The position numbers and the translations under genes are program-made. Source: Desulforamulus ferrireducens (GTDB taxonomy: Bacteria > Bacillota > Desulfotomaculia > Desulfotomaculales > Desulfotomaculaceae). From it: 64,000 nucleotides of DNA. The stretch lies in NCBI RefSeq assembly GCF_002005145.1, contig NZ_CP019698.1, positions 2,604,001 through 2,668,000 on the forward strand. The letters run 5' to 3'. Each line of letters begins with the position of its first letter. Positions within the stretch are counted from its first letter, which is position 1. Of this stretch, positions 26,337 to 35,843 are shown piece after piece. The notes beneath the pieces are model-generated. The model was given only the letters and a program-made list of their open reading frames with translations. It was not told the origin of the DNA and made no database searches.

Positions 26337-26789
26337 TCAGTGTTTGGGAATGTCTTCCTCCTGGGGAACCACAATTTCCGGTTCCCAGTCATCCTTCTGT
26401 TTATCAAATTCCAAGCGATAATTATTGGCTAAACCGGCGATGGTGCCCAGTGCGCCCACAATCAGAATGGGTGTACTGGCCATGGCCCCTAAAACACCCA
26501 GTGCCCCTACGGTAGCAGGTATTTCAGCCACCGTATCATCTTCTTTCTTAATTTTTATTTTCGTCTTTTGTCCTTTATCCAACAGGGCTTTCAGTTGTCC
26601 TACCACTTCGTTACCCTTGCCGTGAATTTTGCCATGGAGTTTTTCATTCCAATGCCGACTTTTCTCTTCCAGACTGATCAGTGCTTGCACCACATCACCG
26701 TCAGCCGCATCTATGGCTTCTTTAGCTTCCTTATAACTAACACCTAATCTTGCCCTTAAAAGGTCTATTTTTTCCAGTTCACTTGTCAC
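26337..26789 (-). CDS. DUF4342 protein with UBA-like N-terminus
   Basis: A 150-residue protein. Residues 1-45 (LDLLRARLGVSYKEAKEAI, DAADGDVVQALISLEE-type) look like the UBA/EF-Ts-N three-helix fold. A lysine-rich strand (KTKIKIKKEDDTVAEIP) and a hydrophobic glycine-rich segment (about 92-118), perhaps membrane-associated, follow. This layout fits the DUF4342 family. The function is unknown. It lies 4 nt after recO, so it is probably in the recO operon. Confidence 0.75.
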   Translation of the reverse strand: MTSELEKIDLLRARLGVSYKEAKEAIDAADGDVVQALISLEEKSRHWNEKLHGKIHGKGNEVVGQLKALLDKGQKTKIKIKKEDDTVAEIPATVGALGVLGAMASTPILIVGALGTIAGLANNYRLEFDKQKDDWEPEIVVPQEEDIPKH

Positions 26790-26793
26790 CGGA

Positions 26794-27585
26794 TCATTCC
26801 TCCCCTTTGTTCCTTGTTATATTTGTACCCCCTTCCGGCCTGCTTTTATGCAATCTATCCAAGAATTCTGTAGTTTTCAGCCTTTTTTCCAAATGATATT
26901 CCAAATAGCCCCGTAGTAATATATTAAGTTCCTTTCGCAAGGGTTCAGATACTTTGAGTTGCTGTAGCTCACTTAATTCAAATCGGTAGAGAGTTTTAAG
27001 GACTTCTATGGTTCCCCGGCTAAAAACCGTGAGCTTTTTTTCCTGTGCGGCACAGGCCTGGCAGAGTAAAGCACCCTGCTCAGCAGCAAACCAGACTTTG
27101 GTTTCTTTGAAAGGTGCTCCACAATGATTACAACCAAGCAACTCCGGCTGCAATCCTGCCAAATTGAGCAAGCGGGCTTCATAGGCACGCAAGGCCATTT
27201 CCACATTACCGGCAGCCAGGAGGTATAGGGTACTTAGTAACAGAGCAAAAAGTTCCTGGTTTGGTTCTCCTTCTCCCACAAAGCTATCCGTCAGTTCTGC
27301 CAGGTAGGCTGCTGCCGTTAAGCGCTCCAAATCATATCTTAAATCCGCAAAGCCTTCCTTTAGTTCTGCCTGACTTACCGAATCTATTTGCCGCCCCCGA
27401 TGTAGCAATAGGGAAGAATAGCAAAAGGGTTGCACCGCTCCCCTTTTCCGGCTGGTCGGTTTGGCTGCCCCGTGGGCAACCACCCTTTGTTTGCCCCTTT
27501 GTATAGAGTATATGGTAATAATTTTGTCCGCTTCTCTCATATCTCTGGATTTCAAAATAATGGCATCTAACTTGTAAGTTTTCAT
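26794..27585 (-). CDS. recO: DNA repair protein RecO
   Basis: A 263-residue protein. The N-terminal OB-fold begins YKLDAIILKSRDMREADKIITIYS, followed by the helical region (YLAELTDSFVGEGEPN) and a four-cysteine zinc site (CNHCGAPF ... CQACAAQ). RecO loads RecA with RecR at single-stranded gaps. The position after era matches other Firmicutes, although mgtE intervenes here. Confidence 0.94.
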   Translation of the reverse strand: MKTYKLDAIILKSRDMREADKIITIYSIQRGKQRVVAHGAAKPTSRKRGAVQPFCYSSLLLHRGRQIDSVSQAELKEGFADLRYDLERLTAAAYLAELTDSFVGEGEPNQELFALLLSTLYLLAAGNVEMALRAYEARLLNLAGLQPELLGCNHCGAPFKETKVWFAAEQGALLCQACAAQEKKLTVFSRGTIEVLKTLYRFELSELQQLKVSEPLRKELNILLRGYLEYHLEKRLKTTEFLDRLHKSRPEGGTNITRNKGEE

Positions 27586-27668
27586 GGGAGGAATTCCTTC
27601 TGTGCATGGATTTATTACCCATATTATATCTATTCTAGATGGTATGTGGCCATCTCATGCAAATACTT

Positions 27669-27708
27669 TCAGCCATCAACCGTCGCAAACCAAAGGCTGA
27701 TGGCTGAG
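27669..27708. repeat. AGCTGATGGCTGA-family inverted repeat
   Basis: TCAGCCATCA (27669-27678) and TGATGGCTGA (27699-27708) are exact complements around a 20-base loop, starting 3 bases after the mgtE stop. This may serve as a terminator or mRNA-stability hairpin for mgtE. Confidence 0.7.
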
Positions 27709-27710
27709 AG

Positions 27711-29030
27711 TTACAGCAGCCAGGCGGCCAAACTGAAGTAGATGAACATACTGGTCACGTCCATAAGGGTAGAGATAAAAGGCCCCGAGGCCACTGCCGG
27801 GTCAGCACCCAGGCGGTGAATAATGACCGGAAAAAAACTACCCAGGATGGTGGCAATGGTAATATTGATGGCTAAGGCTAAGCCCACCACCAATCCCAAA
27901 GATGTTGTACCTTGCCAGAGGTAGGCCACCAGGGCTAGCACAGAGCCGCTGACCAAACCAACGATAATACCCACCTGAGCTTCTTTGCCAACGGCCTTTA
28001 AGAGGCGACGTTGATCCACCTCTCCGGTGGCCAGGCCACGCACCACCAGAGCCAAGGATTGGGTAGCGGCGTTGCCGGGTCCGCCGGCCATGGCAGTGAT
28101 AAAGAAGGCTAAGGCAGTTACCTTTTCTAAGGTGCCGGAAAACTCTTTAATGACATTTCCCGCAATTAGTCCGCCGAATAACAGTCCGATTAACCAGGGC
28201 AAACGCCTGATGGCTCTCTGCCAGGGACTGCTTTCCACAAAATCTTGACCCTCGGCATCCACATTGGCCAGTTTGAGGATATCCTCCGTGGCCTCTTCTT
28301 CCAAAACATCCAATATATCATCCACCGTGACGATGCCCAACAGTTGGTTCTCGTCATTAACCACAGGAATGGCAATAAAATCGTATTTAGCTACCAGCTT
28401 AGCTACCTTTTCCTGATCGTCCCAGACATGGGCCGTAATAACCCTTCTATTGGCCACTTGCTTAATCCTGGCCTCCGGCGGAGCCAAAATTAGCTCCCTG
28501 AGGGAAATGGCTCCGGTGAGCTGGGCATGTTCATTGATGGCATAAACATAATAAATAGTTTCTACCTCCGGCCCCAGCTTCCTGAGGGAAGCCAGTGCTT
28601 CGGCCACCGTCATATCTTCTTTGAGGGATACATATTCGGTGGTCATGATACCACCGGCAGTATCTTTGCCATACTTTAACAATTCTCTTACATCGGCGGC
28701 CTCGGCTTCCTCCATCAGGCTGAGCAGTTGATCCTTTTGGGACTCCGGTAATTCACCCAAAATGTCCGCAGCATCATCATCGGACATAGCATTAAGCACC
28801 TTGGCCAGTCTTATTGGGCCCAGTGCTTCCAGCAAGGGTGGCACCATGTCGCGATCTAACTCATATAAAATTAGGGCAGCCCTTTCTGGTCCGGCTGCCC
28901 GCAGCACTCTTACCCTTTGCGCCAGAGAAACCTCCGGCAAAACCTCAGCAACATCTGCAGGATGCAGGTCTGCCAAACAGTGCCTTAGTTTGGTTTCGTT
29001 AAGCTGGTTAATGCAATCCTTGATGGCCAC
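27711..29030 (-). CDS. mgtE: Magnesium transporter MgtE
   Basis: A 439-residue protein with GTG start at 29030, 9 bases after the era stop. The layout is the N-terminal superhelical domain (about 1-120; LHPADVAEVLPEVSL, MSDDDAADILGELPE), two CBS domains (about 130-250; DTAGGIMTTEYVSL and VDDILDVLEEEATEDIL), then five membrane segments (about 275-439), with the pore motif region GGPGNAATQSLALVVRGLATGEV. It imports Mg2+ and is gated by Mg2+ bound in the cytoplasmic domains. Confidence 0.95.
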   Translation of the reverse strand: MAIKDCINQLNETKLRHCLADLHPADVAEVLPEVSLAQRVRVLRAAGPERAALILYELDRDMVPPLLEALGPIRLAKVLNAMSDDDAADILGELPESQKDQLLSLMEEAEAADVRELLKYGKDTAGGIMTTEYVSLKEDMTVAEALASLRKLGPEVETIYYVYAINEHAQLTGAISLRELILAPPEARIKQVANRRVITAHVWDDQEKVAKLVAKYDFIAIPVVNDENQLLGIVTVDDILDVLEEEATEDILKLANVDAEGQDFVESSPWQRAIRRLPWLIGLLFGGLIAGNVIKEFSGTLEKVTALAFFITAMAGGPGNAATQSLALVVRGLATGEVDQRRLLKAVGKEAQVGIIVGLVSGSVLALVAYLWQGTTSLGLVVGLALAINITIATILGSFFPVIIHRLGADPAVASGPFISTLMDVTSMFIYFSLAAWLL

Positions 29031-29039
29031 TACCCCCGT

Positions 29040-29954
29040 CTAATCTTCTTCGGTAATACCAAAGTTACGAAGATCGTTAATTCTGTTACGCCAATCCTTT
29101 TTTACCTTAACCCATAATTCCAGAAAAACCTTAGAGCCTAGTAAATTTTCAATTTCTTCTCTGGCTCGACGTCCCACTTCCTTCAGCATGTTGCCACCCT
29201 TACCTATCAGGATGGCCTTTTGGGAATCTCGCTCGGTGTAAATAACCGCATTGACGGCCACCACACCATTCGGCCGCTCCTGCACCTGTTCCACCACCAC
29301 CGCTACAGAATGGGGGATCTCTTCACTGGTTAGATGCAGTACCTTTTCCCGAATAATTTCTGCCATAATGAAGCGTTCCGGACGGTCTGTGATCATGTCC
29401 GTTGGATAATACTGCGGCCCTTCAGGCAAATATTTCACAATGGTATCTATCAAGCGTTCCACATTATCTCCCGCCAAAGCAGAGACCGGAACTACCTCGG
29501 CAAAGGGCAGCAGGTCTTTGTAACTTACAATCCTCTCTAAAACCTCTTCTTTTTTAATTAAATCTATTTTATTAATGAGCAGAAATATGGGCGTTTTAAT
29601 AGTTTTCATCTGTTCAGCTATATACTTGTCCCCGGCCCCGGGGGGACTGGTTGCTTCCACCAGGAACAGTACCACGTCTACTTCCTTGAGGGCCCCCAGA
29701 GCAACATCCACCAGATGCTCACCTAGTTTATGTCTGGGTTTATGAATACCGGGAGTATCGAGAAAGACAATTTGAGCATCGTTACGGGTTAGTATTGAGT
29801 GTATTTTATGTCGGGTTGTCTGTGGCTTATCAGACATAATCGCCACCTTTTGACCCACCAGTTTGTTCAGCAGGGTAGATTTTCCCACATTGGGTCGACC
29901 CACCAGGGCGACAAAACCGGAACGAAAGCCTTCGCGGTTCTGGTTGATGTTCAT
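29040..29954 (-). CDS. era: GTPase Era
   Basis: A 304-residue protein. The GTPase domain has G1 GRPNVGKST, G3 DTPG (FLDTPGIHKPRH) and G4 NKID (LLINKIDLIKKEE). The C-terminal KH domain has AILIGKGGNMLKEVGRRAREEIE. Era binds the 3' end of 16S rRNA and helps small-subunit maturation. The ATG at 29954 has an AGGAGG upstream. The cdd-era order is conserved. Confidence 0.97.
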   Translation of the reverse strand: MNINQNREGFRSGFVALVGRPNVGKSTLLNKLVGQKVAIMSDKPQTTRHKIHSILTRNDAQIVFLDTPGIHKPRHKLGEHLVDVALGALKEVDVVLFLVEATSPPGAGDKYIAEQMKTIKTPIFLLINKIDLIKKEEVLERIVSYKDLLPFAEVVPVSALAGDNVERLIDTIVKYLPEGPQYYPTDMITDRPERFIMAEIIREKVLHLTSEEIPHSVAVVVEQVQERPNGVVAVNAVIYTERDSQKAILIGKGGNMLKEVGRRAREEIENLLGSKVFLELWVKVKKDWRNRINDLRNFGITEED

Positions 29955-29978
29955 ATAAAGGTAAACCTCCTGTTTTGG

Positions 29979-30176
29979 CCTTCAGCCTTCAGCCTTCGGC
30001 CGTCGGCTTTCTTGGCGATAGGCTAAGGCCGTTAACTGTTTTGTCGTAGGCCATAGACCTTAGGCTTTTCTCGTTGCTAACCATTTACTATTGTAAAAAT
30101 CAAGAATTGAGATATTAACTACACCCGTGGAGTAAAAATCTATAAAGCCGATGGCCGACAGCTGATGGCCGATGGC
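29979..30176. repeat. Cluster of AGCTGATGGCTGA/TCAGCCTTCGGCC-type repeats between era and cdd
   Basis: The stretch contains TTCAGCCTTCAGCCTTCGGCC, CGTCGGCTTTCTTGG, AGGCTAAGGCCGTTAAC, GTAGGCCATAGACC and AAGCCGATGGCCGACAGCTG. These are partly inverted copies of a short motif interrupted by AT-rich DNA. No gene is visible. Members of the same family lie at 27669, 45435, 48882 and 62499. Confidence 0.65.
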
Positions 30177-30177
30177 C

Positions 30178-30579
30178 CTACTTTTCCATATCCCTCGCCT
30201 TAAAGAATCCGGGTAGCAACTCCTCAACAGTGGTGGTGGCATACTGCCCCTTTAGATTGGCCATATAAACCTTGATATCCCCACCAAATTCAGCTATTAC
30301 CTGGCGGCAGGCACCACAGGGGCTGCACAGGGTGGGTACATCAGCCACTACCGCAAGGGCGGCAAAATTACTATAACCTTCCGAGACAGCTTTAAAAATA
30401 GCGGTGCGTTCCGCACAGCAGGTAAGCCCGTAGGATGCATTCTCCACGTTGCAACCGGTAAAAATTTTTCCATCCTTGGTTAAAAGGGCTGCCCCAACTT
30501 TAAATTTCGAATAAGGCACATAGGCCTTTTCACGGGCTTCTTTTGCTATTTCTATCAGTTTCTCCGCAGATATGGTCAT
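30178..30579 (-). CDS. cdd: Cytidine deaminase
   Basis: A 133-residue homotetrameric-type enzyme. The zinc/catalytic motif is CAERTAIF (in ASYGLTCCAERTAIFKA), with the Glu as proton shuttle, and PCGACRQV supplies the other zinc cysteines. It deaminates cytidine and deoxycytidine for pyrimidine salvage. It lies 15 nt after dgkA and before era, as in B. subtilis. Confidence 0.96.
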   Translation of the reverse strand: MTISAEKLIEIAKEAREKAYVPYSKFKVGAALLTKDGKIFTGCNVENASYGLTCCAERTAIFKAVSEGYSNFAALAVVADVPTLCSPCGACRQVIAEFGGDIKVYMANLKGQYATTTVEELLPGFFKARDMEK

Positions 30580-30594
30580 TTAAACAATCCTCCT

Positions 30595-30945
30595 TTATCC
30601 CCACAGCTTAGGCAGCAAAATCACCCCTGCCACCACCAGAGCATACATCGCCGCCAACAGCACTGCCCCGGCGGCGCAGTCTTTGGCTATTTTGGCCAGG
30701 GGGTGGTACTCAGGTGAAACCAGGTCCACCATGGCTTCAATGGCGGTATTGATACACTCTGTCAATATTACCATAAAAATGGCAGAAAAGATCAACACCC
30801 ATTCAAAACCAGATAAATGCAAAAAAAGGCCCACCGCCACTGCCAGCGTTGCCGCAGCGAAGTGAACCTTCATATTTCTTTGGGTTCGCAAGACGTGCCG
30901 GATGCCAGCTAAAGCAAAGGTAAAACTTCTCAGAAAACCCTTCAT
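30595..30945 (-). CDS. dgkA: Diacylglycerol/undecaprenol kinase family protein
   Basis: A 116-residue integral membrane protein with three hydrophobic segments. It has the family motif ECINTAIEAMVDL and the early FRSFTFALAGI/NMKVHFAAA region. In Gram-positive bacteria this family phosphorylates undecaprenol for envelope carrier-lipid recycling. Position between ybeY and cdd is conserved. Confidence 0.93.
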   Translation of the reverse strand: MKGFLRSFTFALAGIRHVLRTQRNMKVHFAAATLAVAVGLFLHLSGFEWVLIFSAIFMVILTECINTAIEAMVDLVSPEYHPLAKIAKDCAAGAVLLAAMYALVVAGVILLPKLWG

Positions 30946-30980
30946 TATTTGGTAACCTTTCCCAAGAATTGGCCGGTAGG

Positions 30981-31442
30981 TTATCTTGTAATCCCCAGCC
31001 TACCCAAGATGGCCTCTTCCTTCTCCCGCATAATCTGCTTGTCCTCTTCGGTCATATGGTCATAACCCAGCAGATGGAGGGAACCATGGGCAGTGAGGTA
31101 GGCCACCTCCCTGTGGAAGCTGTGTCCGTATTCCTCAGCCTGCCGACGGGCGGTGGGGAGGGAGATAACAATATCCCCCAGCAGTTCCTCTGCCTCTTCT
31201 GCCTCGGCCACTTCTTCCCCTTCATTTAAGGCAAAGGACAGTACATCCGTAGGTTTGTCCACACCCCGGTATTCAGCATTTAAACTCTGAATATAGTCAT
31301 CGTCCACAAAGATTAAACTAACCTCTGCTTCCTCTGAATATCCCTCAGTTTTCAGGCTCTCTGTGACTACATCCTCGACAATTTTAATTAACTGTTCGTC
31401 CACTGCTATTTCTTCCTGAAGATTATTTACGAGAACCGCCAT
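30981..31442 (-). CDS. ybeY: Endoribonuclease YbeY (rRNA maturation factor)
   Basis: A 153-residue protein. The zinc-binding motif HGSLHLLGYDH near the C-terminus defines the family, and LNAEYRGVDKPTDVLSFAL is the second conserved segment. It takes part in 16S rRNA 3' processing and 70S quality control. Its start overlaps the pgpH 3' end by 20 nt. Confidence 0.96.
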   Translation of the reverse strand: MAVLVNNLQEEIAVDEQLIKIVEDVVTESLKTEGYSEEAEVSLIFVDDDYIQSLNAEYRGVDKPTDVLSFALNEGEEVAEAEEAEELLGDIVISLPTARRQAEEYGHSFHREVAYLTAHGSLHLLGYDHMTEEDKQIMREKEEAILGRLGITR

Positions 31443-33582
31443 GGGCTGGCTTGCTCCTTTCCATTTCCTGTTTCATATCAGGATATTCGATTCTGTTATG
31501 GAAGATACCCGAGAGAACCCGCAGAAAACTATTGGCAATGGCGTCCAAATCCTTAAGGGTAAGGTCACATTCATCCAGTTGACCATCCATCAGCTTATCC
31601 TTGATAATTTTCCTCACCAGTCCCTCTACCCTACCGGCAGTGGGATTTTGCAAGGAACGTACGGCTGCTTCGATATTATCAGCCAACATGACAATGGCAG
31701 CTTCCTTGGTGCTGGGTTTGGGGCCTTCGTAACGAAAATCATCTTCATTAACAGACTCAGCACGGTCTCCTTCCAAGGCTTTATGAAAGAAAAAGCTCAC
31801 CAGACTCTTGCCGTGATGCTGTTCAATGATATCAATAATAGGTTGTGGTAGTTTGTGCTCTTTGGCCAGTTCTACTCCATCCTTAACGTGGGAAGTGAGG
31901 ATTAGAGTACTGAGGGAAGGTGCAATTTTATCGTGGGGATTATCTCCCCCTAACTGGTTTTCTATAAAAAAGTAAGGTCTTTTAATCTTACCGATATCGT
32001 GATAATAAGCTCCCACTCGTACCAGCAGAGGTTCCGCGCCTACGCTTTCCGCCGCGGCTTCTGCCAAATTACCCACCAGAATACTGTGGTGATAGGTACC
32101 CGGGGCTTCCGTTAAAAGTTTCTTAAGTAACGGATTATTCGGGTTGGATAGCTCCAGCAGTCTAACGGTGGAGGTAATACCAAAGCTGGTTTCTAAATAT
32201 GGCAGGGCTCCGTTGGTAAGAATGGAGGACAACAGGCCATTGGCAATACCTAAACCCAAAGCAGAGGTAATAAGCAAATACCAGGGAGTCCCCGCTATTA
32301 ACCCCACAACGGCAATGATAATAACATTAACTACCCCTACATAGATACCTGCCCGTACCAGGTCACCCCGTTGGCTCAGCTTGGATACACTGTAAACACC
32401 GCTGACACCGCCAACAAAACCTACCAGTCCAAAATGAAACTGGTTCCCGGACATAACTCCCAATAACAAAGCCAGATTCATCACCACCAACATAGCCAGC
32501 CGGGATTCCAACAAAATGGTAATAAGCATCCCCGCGGCTGCCAGCGGAGCCAGGAAGCCAAATAAAGAGCTAAATTCCGGCCACTTACTGATATTGATGG
32601 CCATTACCGCCCGGGATACCACCAGGGTAATCAGCACAATAATGGCAATCAAGGTAAGATAACTACCGTTGTGATAAATTTCTTTATGGTGAATATGGGT
32701 ATAAAGCAGCACCGAAATCATTAACAGGGCCACCAACAACCCGGTGCCAAATAAAGTATTAAATGTATGCTGCGGTCTGGATAAACCCAAGGCCTGAAGC
32801 TTGGCGATGTGTTCTTCGGTTACTACATCACCCTGGGTAATAATCCGTTCCCGGTATTGAATATTCACCCTTACTGCAGGGACACTTTCGGCTGCTTCCT
32901 GCTGCAGTAAAAGATATTTCTCTTCATCAAAAAAGGCATTAGCCCGTAAAAAATGCTTTACAAGTCCCTGCCCCAAAATCCTATAAGGCTCGTCATATTG
33001 CTTGGCGGCAATTTGGTTAGCCGCTTTTTCCTTGGCTTCAGCCAGTTGGTCCGAACTAATACCCTCGCCCCGATCCAGAATTTCTGTCAGGACGCCAGAA
33101 ATACCGGCGGCCAATTGCTCGGTACTGGTGGGAGCACCTTGAGCCAATTCTGAGAGGATGGCATCGGGCAGGCTAAAAGGTATAATGGCTTTTAACCTGG
33201 CTACCTTGGCGGCGGTTTCACTTTCCGTATCTGCCTGCAGGGTTTTTATGTCATTAAGAACATCATTAATATCACTACGAACTTCCGTGGAGATATCTTG
33301 ATTAATTTCCGGTACCTTGGGTACCTTTTCCATCGCCTTACGCCGTTCCTCGGCAGTTTTAGCCTGGTCAATATATACCACTGCCCGGGGGGCATAGATG
33401 GTAGAAGGTGAAATCTGACCCACCTGTAGGTTTACCTTTTCCGGTACAAACTCAAAGGAAACCACCAGAGTAATCAACACAAAAAAGATTACTGCTGTGA
33501 GGTAGCGGCGAAAATTTTTATTTTTAAAAAGATATTTGAGGCCTTTAACCAGACCTCCGCCCAATTGTTTTAATAATTGCAT
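31423..33582 (-). CDS. pgpH: 7TM-HD cyclic-di-AMP phosphodiesterase (PgpH/YqfF)
   Basis: A 719-residue protein. TM1 (about 25-45) is followed by an extracytoplasmic 7TMR-HDED domain (about 50-285; ISPSTIYAPRAVVYIDQAKT), seven membrane segments (about 290-470) and a cytoplasmic HD domain. The HD motif is visible as TYHHSILVGNLAEAAA ... GAYYHDIGKIKRPYFF, then HGKSLVSFFF. Homologues hydrolyse c-di-AMP. It lies between phoH and ybeY as in other Firmicutes. Confidence 0.95.
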   Translation of the reverse strand: MQLLKQLGGGLVKGLKYLFKNKNFRRYLTAVIFFVLITLVVSFEFVPEKVNLQVGQISPSTIYAPRAVVYIDQAKTAEERRKAMEKVPKVPEINQDISTEVRSDINDVLNDIKTLQADTESETAAKVARLKAIIPFSLPDAILSELAQGAPTSTEQLAAGISGVLTEILDRGEGISSDQLAEAKEKAANQIAAKQYDEPYRILGQGLVKHFLRANAFFDEEKYLLLQQEAAESVPAVRVNIQYRERIITQGDVVTEEHIAKLQALGLSRPQHTFNTLFGTGLLVALLMISVLLYTHIHHKEIYHNGSYLTLIAIIVLITLVVSRAVMAINISKWPEFSSLFGFLAPLAAAGMLITILLESRLAMLVVMNLALLLGVMSGNQFHFGLVGFVGGVSGVYSVSKLSQRGDLVRAGIYVGVVNVIIIAVVGLIAGTPWYLLITSALGLGIANGLLSSILTNGALPYLETSFGITSTVRLLELSNPNNPLLKKLLTEAPGTYHHSILVGNLAEAAAESVGAEPLLVRVGAYYHDIGKIKRPYFFIENQLGGDNPHDKIAPSLSTLILTSHVKDGVELAKEHKLPQPIIDIIEQHHGKSLVSFFFHKALEGDRAESVNEDDFRYEGPKPSTKEAAIVMLADNIEAAVRSLQNPTAGRVEGLVRKIIKDKLMDGQLDECDLTLKDLDAIANSFLRVLSGIFHNRIEYPDMKQEMERSKPAHGGSRK

Positions 33583-33615
33583 GTTATCACTCCCCGGCCA
33601 ACCAAGAGACCTGTC

Positions 33616-34578
33616 CTACTCATCAGCCTGTTGTTCGTAAGCACGAATAATTTCCATCACCAGGGGGTGTCGTACAATATCTGCACCGGTCATCCATTGA
33701 AACGCAATACCCTTAACCCCTTGCAATACCCTCTTAGCATCCACTAAGCCGGAATTCTGGCCCTTAGGCAAATCGATTTGGGTAATGTCACCTGTTATGA
33801 TGGCTTTCGAACCAAATCCCAAACGGGTGAGGAACATTTTCATTTGTTCGGGAGTTGTATTTTGTGCTTCGTCTAAGATAATAAAGGCGTCTTCCAGGGT
33901 TCTCCCCCTCATATAGGCCAGAGGAGCAATTTCTATGATATTTCTTTCTAAATATTTTTGTGTATGATCCAAACCCAAAATATCATACAGGCTGTCATAA
34001 AGCGGCCTCAAATATGGATCAATCTTCTCTTGTAAATCCCCTGGTAAAAAACCCAGTTTTTCTCCTGCTTCCACGGCAGGTCTTGTAAGAATTAGTCGGT
34101 TAACTTCCTTTTTACGCAAGGCATTAACAGCCATGGCCACCGCCAGGTAGGTTTTTCCGCTACCGGCGGGGCCAATGGCAAAGACAACATCATGGGTTTT
34201 AATATTCTGGATATAGTCCTTTTGACCCATGGTTTTGGGTTTAATTTGCTTACCCCGGGCCGTAACCATGACCACATCCTTGGCCAGGTTACTAAGGGCT
34301 TGTTTAACTCCCGCTTTCACTGATCTCAGCACATAGTTAATTTCCTGCCGGCCAATGTGGTTACCTGCTTTATAATATTCCAGCAGTTGGGAAAATACCT
34401 CTTTTCCTTGTTCTATCTGCTCGGTATTACCCTGTAAGACCAGTTCTTCCCCCCGTGCCATGACACGGATGCCTAAGCTTTGTTCAATTAAATTAATATG
34501 TTCATCCTGTTTACCGAAAATTTCTGCGGCGGCTTCATTATCGTCAATGATAACCCTTAGCTCATTTTTGTCGCTCAA
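33616..34578 (-). CDS. phoH: PhoH-like ATPase
   Basis: A 320-residue protein. The N-terminal KH-like part (about 1-110) precedes the ATPase domain with Walker A GPAGSGKTYLAVAMAV and Walker B FIILDEAQNTTPEQMKMFL. An arginine-rich RPAVEAGEKLGFLPGD lies between them. The family is predicted to act in RNA metabolism; its precise role is unsettled. It overlaps yqfD by 4 nt. Confidence 0.94.
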   Translation of the reverse strand: MSDKNELRVIIDDNEAAAEIFGKQDEHINLIEQSLGIRVMARGEELVLQGNTEQIEQGKEVFSQLLEYYKAGNHIGRQEINYVLRSVKAGVKQALSNLAKDVVMVTARGKQIKPKTMGQKDYIQNIKTHDVVFAIGPAGSGKTYLAVAMAVNALRKKEVNRLILTRPAVEAGEKLGFLPGDLQEKIDPYLRPLYDSLYDILGLDHTQKYLERNIIEIAPLAYMRGRTLEDAFIILDEAQNTTPEQMKMFLTRLGFGSKAIITGDITQIDLPKGQNSGLVDAKRVLQGVKGIAFQWMTGADIVRHPLVMEIIRAYEQQADE

Positions 34579-35843
34579 CCCTTAGCCTCCTCAGTTAGCT
34601 TGAGTGGTTTAATAACGCCAATATCTTCTATTGTTTCCACAAAGACCTTAACCCTTACCAGATTTTCCTGCTGCCCTGTGTTAACCACTTCTGAGCGGCG
34701 TTCCACAATTTTGGCATCCTTTGGCAGTTTGGCACTGACTTCTGCCATGGCCTTTTCTTCGGCAATTTGCTTGGCTCCTGTCAGGCCATGCTGAAGACGA
34801 GTTACCACCTTTTCGAGGTAGTGCACTGTTGTAACTTCGACGGGAATCTCGTAATTCCTCCATTTGGGCAAGCTTTTAACGGTTTCCTTAACTTCAAAGT
34901 GCTGATACGGAGAAGTTTTAGGTCCTGATATGATTATTTCCTTACCCTTAAATTTAATACGATGGGAGGTTTTTTGATTGCCTGTTAGTTTCTCAACGGT
35001 TTCCGAGAGAGGACATTCCCCATAGCCTTCGTACCAAACTCTGGCCCTCACAATACCTTTGGCCTGGACAAAACGGCTAATATATTGTGGTTCCGGTGGT
35101 TCCTGACCTGCGGGCAGGGGCTGGTTGAAGGGCTCCGGTTTTACTTCCTCTAAAATCTCACCGCTAATTAGTATACTGCCCGGCAGCACAGTGTCCCCTT
35201 CCTTGACCTTCGCTTGTCCGTTTAATACCAATACCTCTTTGATGAGACCCGCCTTACTGGCTACCAGGTGAGCTGGACCTTTATGGGGTTCCTCCTGAAC
35301 TAATTTTCTTTCCGCAATCTCTATGACCACATGGGTGCCCTTAATATAAACACCTGCCCAGGCCACAGAAGGAAGTTGCTCACGAATGGATTTTTCAATT
35401 TCCTTTGGTTCTAAATTCCATTTGGCAACTCCTCGTCGTAAGCCAGCCTGGGCAGCAGCATTTTTAATCTCCTCGTCGGATAGCTTGTCATTCCCTGTCA
35501 CGCCGATAAACCAGACAAAGGAGGATAAGATATACAGGGTTACTAAAAAGCTAATACCACCCAGGGCTAGTAGCTTACGCTTCTTCAGACGATTAATCAT
35601 AAAGGGCATACCCCGGCGCTCCCGCACTTTAAAGGAACTTTGGGTAGCTCTGGCAATATGCCTGAGAGGACGGACGTCGGCAATACGTACCTTTACCCGG
35701 ACCTTGTCTTTATCTATGCGGGTAATGTCCCATAAATAGATGCCCCTGCTAGCCGCCAGGTTAACAAATTTCTCCAAAAACTCCCCTCGTACCACCAGGG
35801 AGACATGTCCTAATAAAAAGGAAAATAGTCTGAGCAAAACCAC
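34575..35843 (-). CDS. yqfD: Sporulation protein YqfD
   Basis: A 422-residue protein with a cytoplasmic N-terminal part (about 1-90), one membrane segment (about 92-115, LLALGGISFLVTLYILSSFVWF) and a large outer-face domain with ITGNDKLSDEEI-like POTRA features (sequence VTGNDKLSDEEIKNAAAQA). This is the stage IV sporulation YqfD layout, found next to YqfC in endospore formers. It starts one base after yqfC ends and was probably transcribed with it in the mother cell. Confidence 0.92.
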   Translation of the reverse strand: MVLLRLFSFLLGHVSLVVRGEFLEKFVNLAASRGIYLWDITRIDKDKVRVKVRIADVRPLRHIARATQSSFKVRERRGMPFMINRLKKRKLLALGGISFLVTLYILSSFVWFIGVTGNDKLSDEEIKNAAAQAGLRRGVAKWNLEPKEIEKSIREQLPSVAWAGVYIKGTHVVIEIAERKLVQEEPHKGPAHLVASKAGLIKEVLVLNGQAKVKEGDTVLPGSILISGEILEEVKPEPFNQPLPAGQEPPEPQYISRFVQAKGIVRARVWYEGYGECPLSETVEKLTGNQKTSHRIKFKGKEIIISGPKTSPYQHFEVKETVKSLPKWRNYEIPVEVTTVHYLEKVVTRLQHGLTGAKQIAEEKAMAEVSAKLPKDAKIVERRSEVVNTGQQENLVRVKVFVETIEDIGVIKPLKLTEEAKG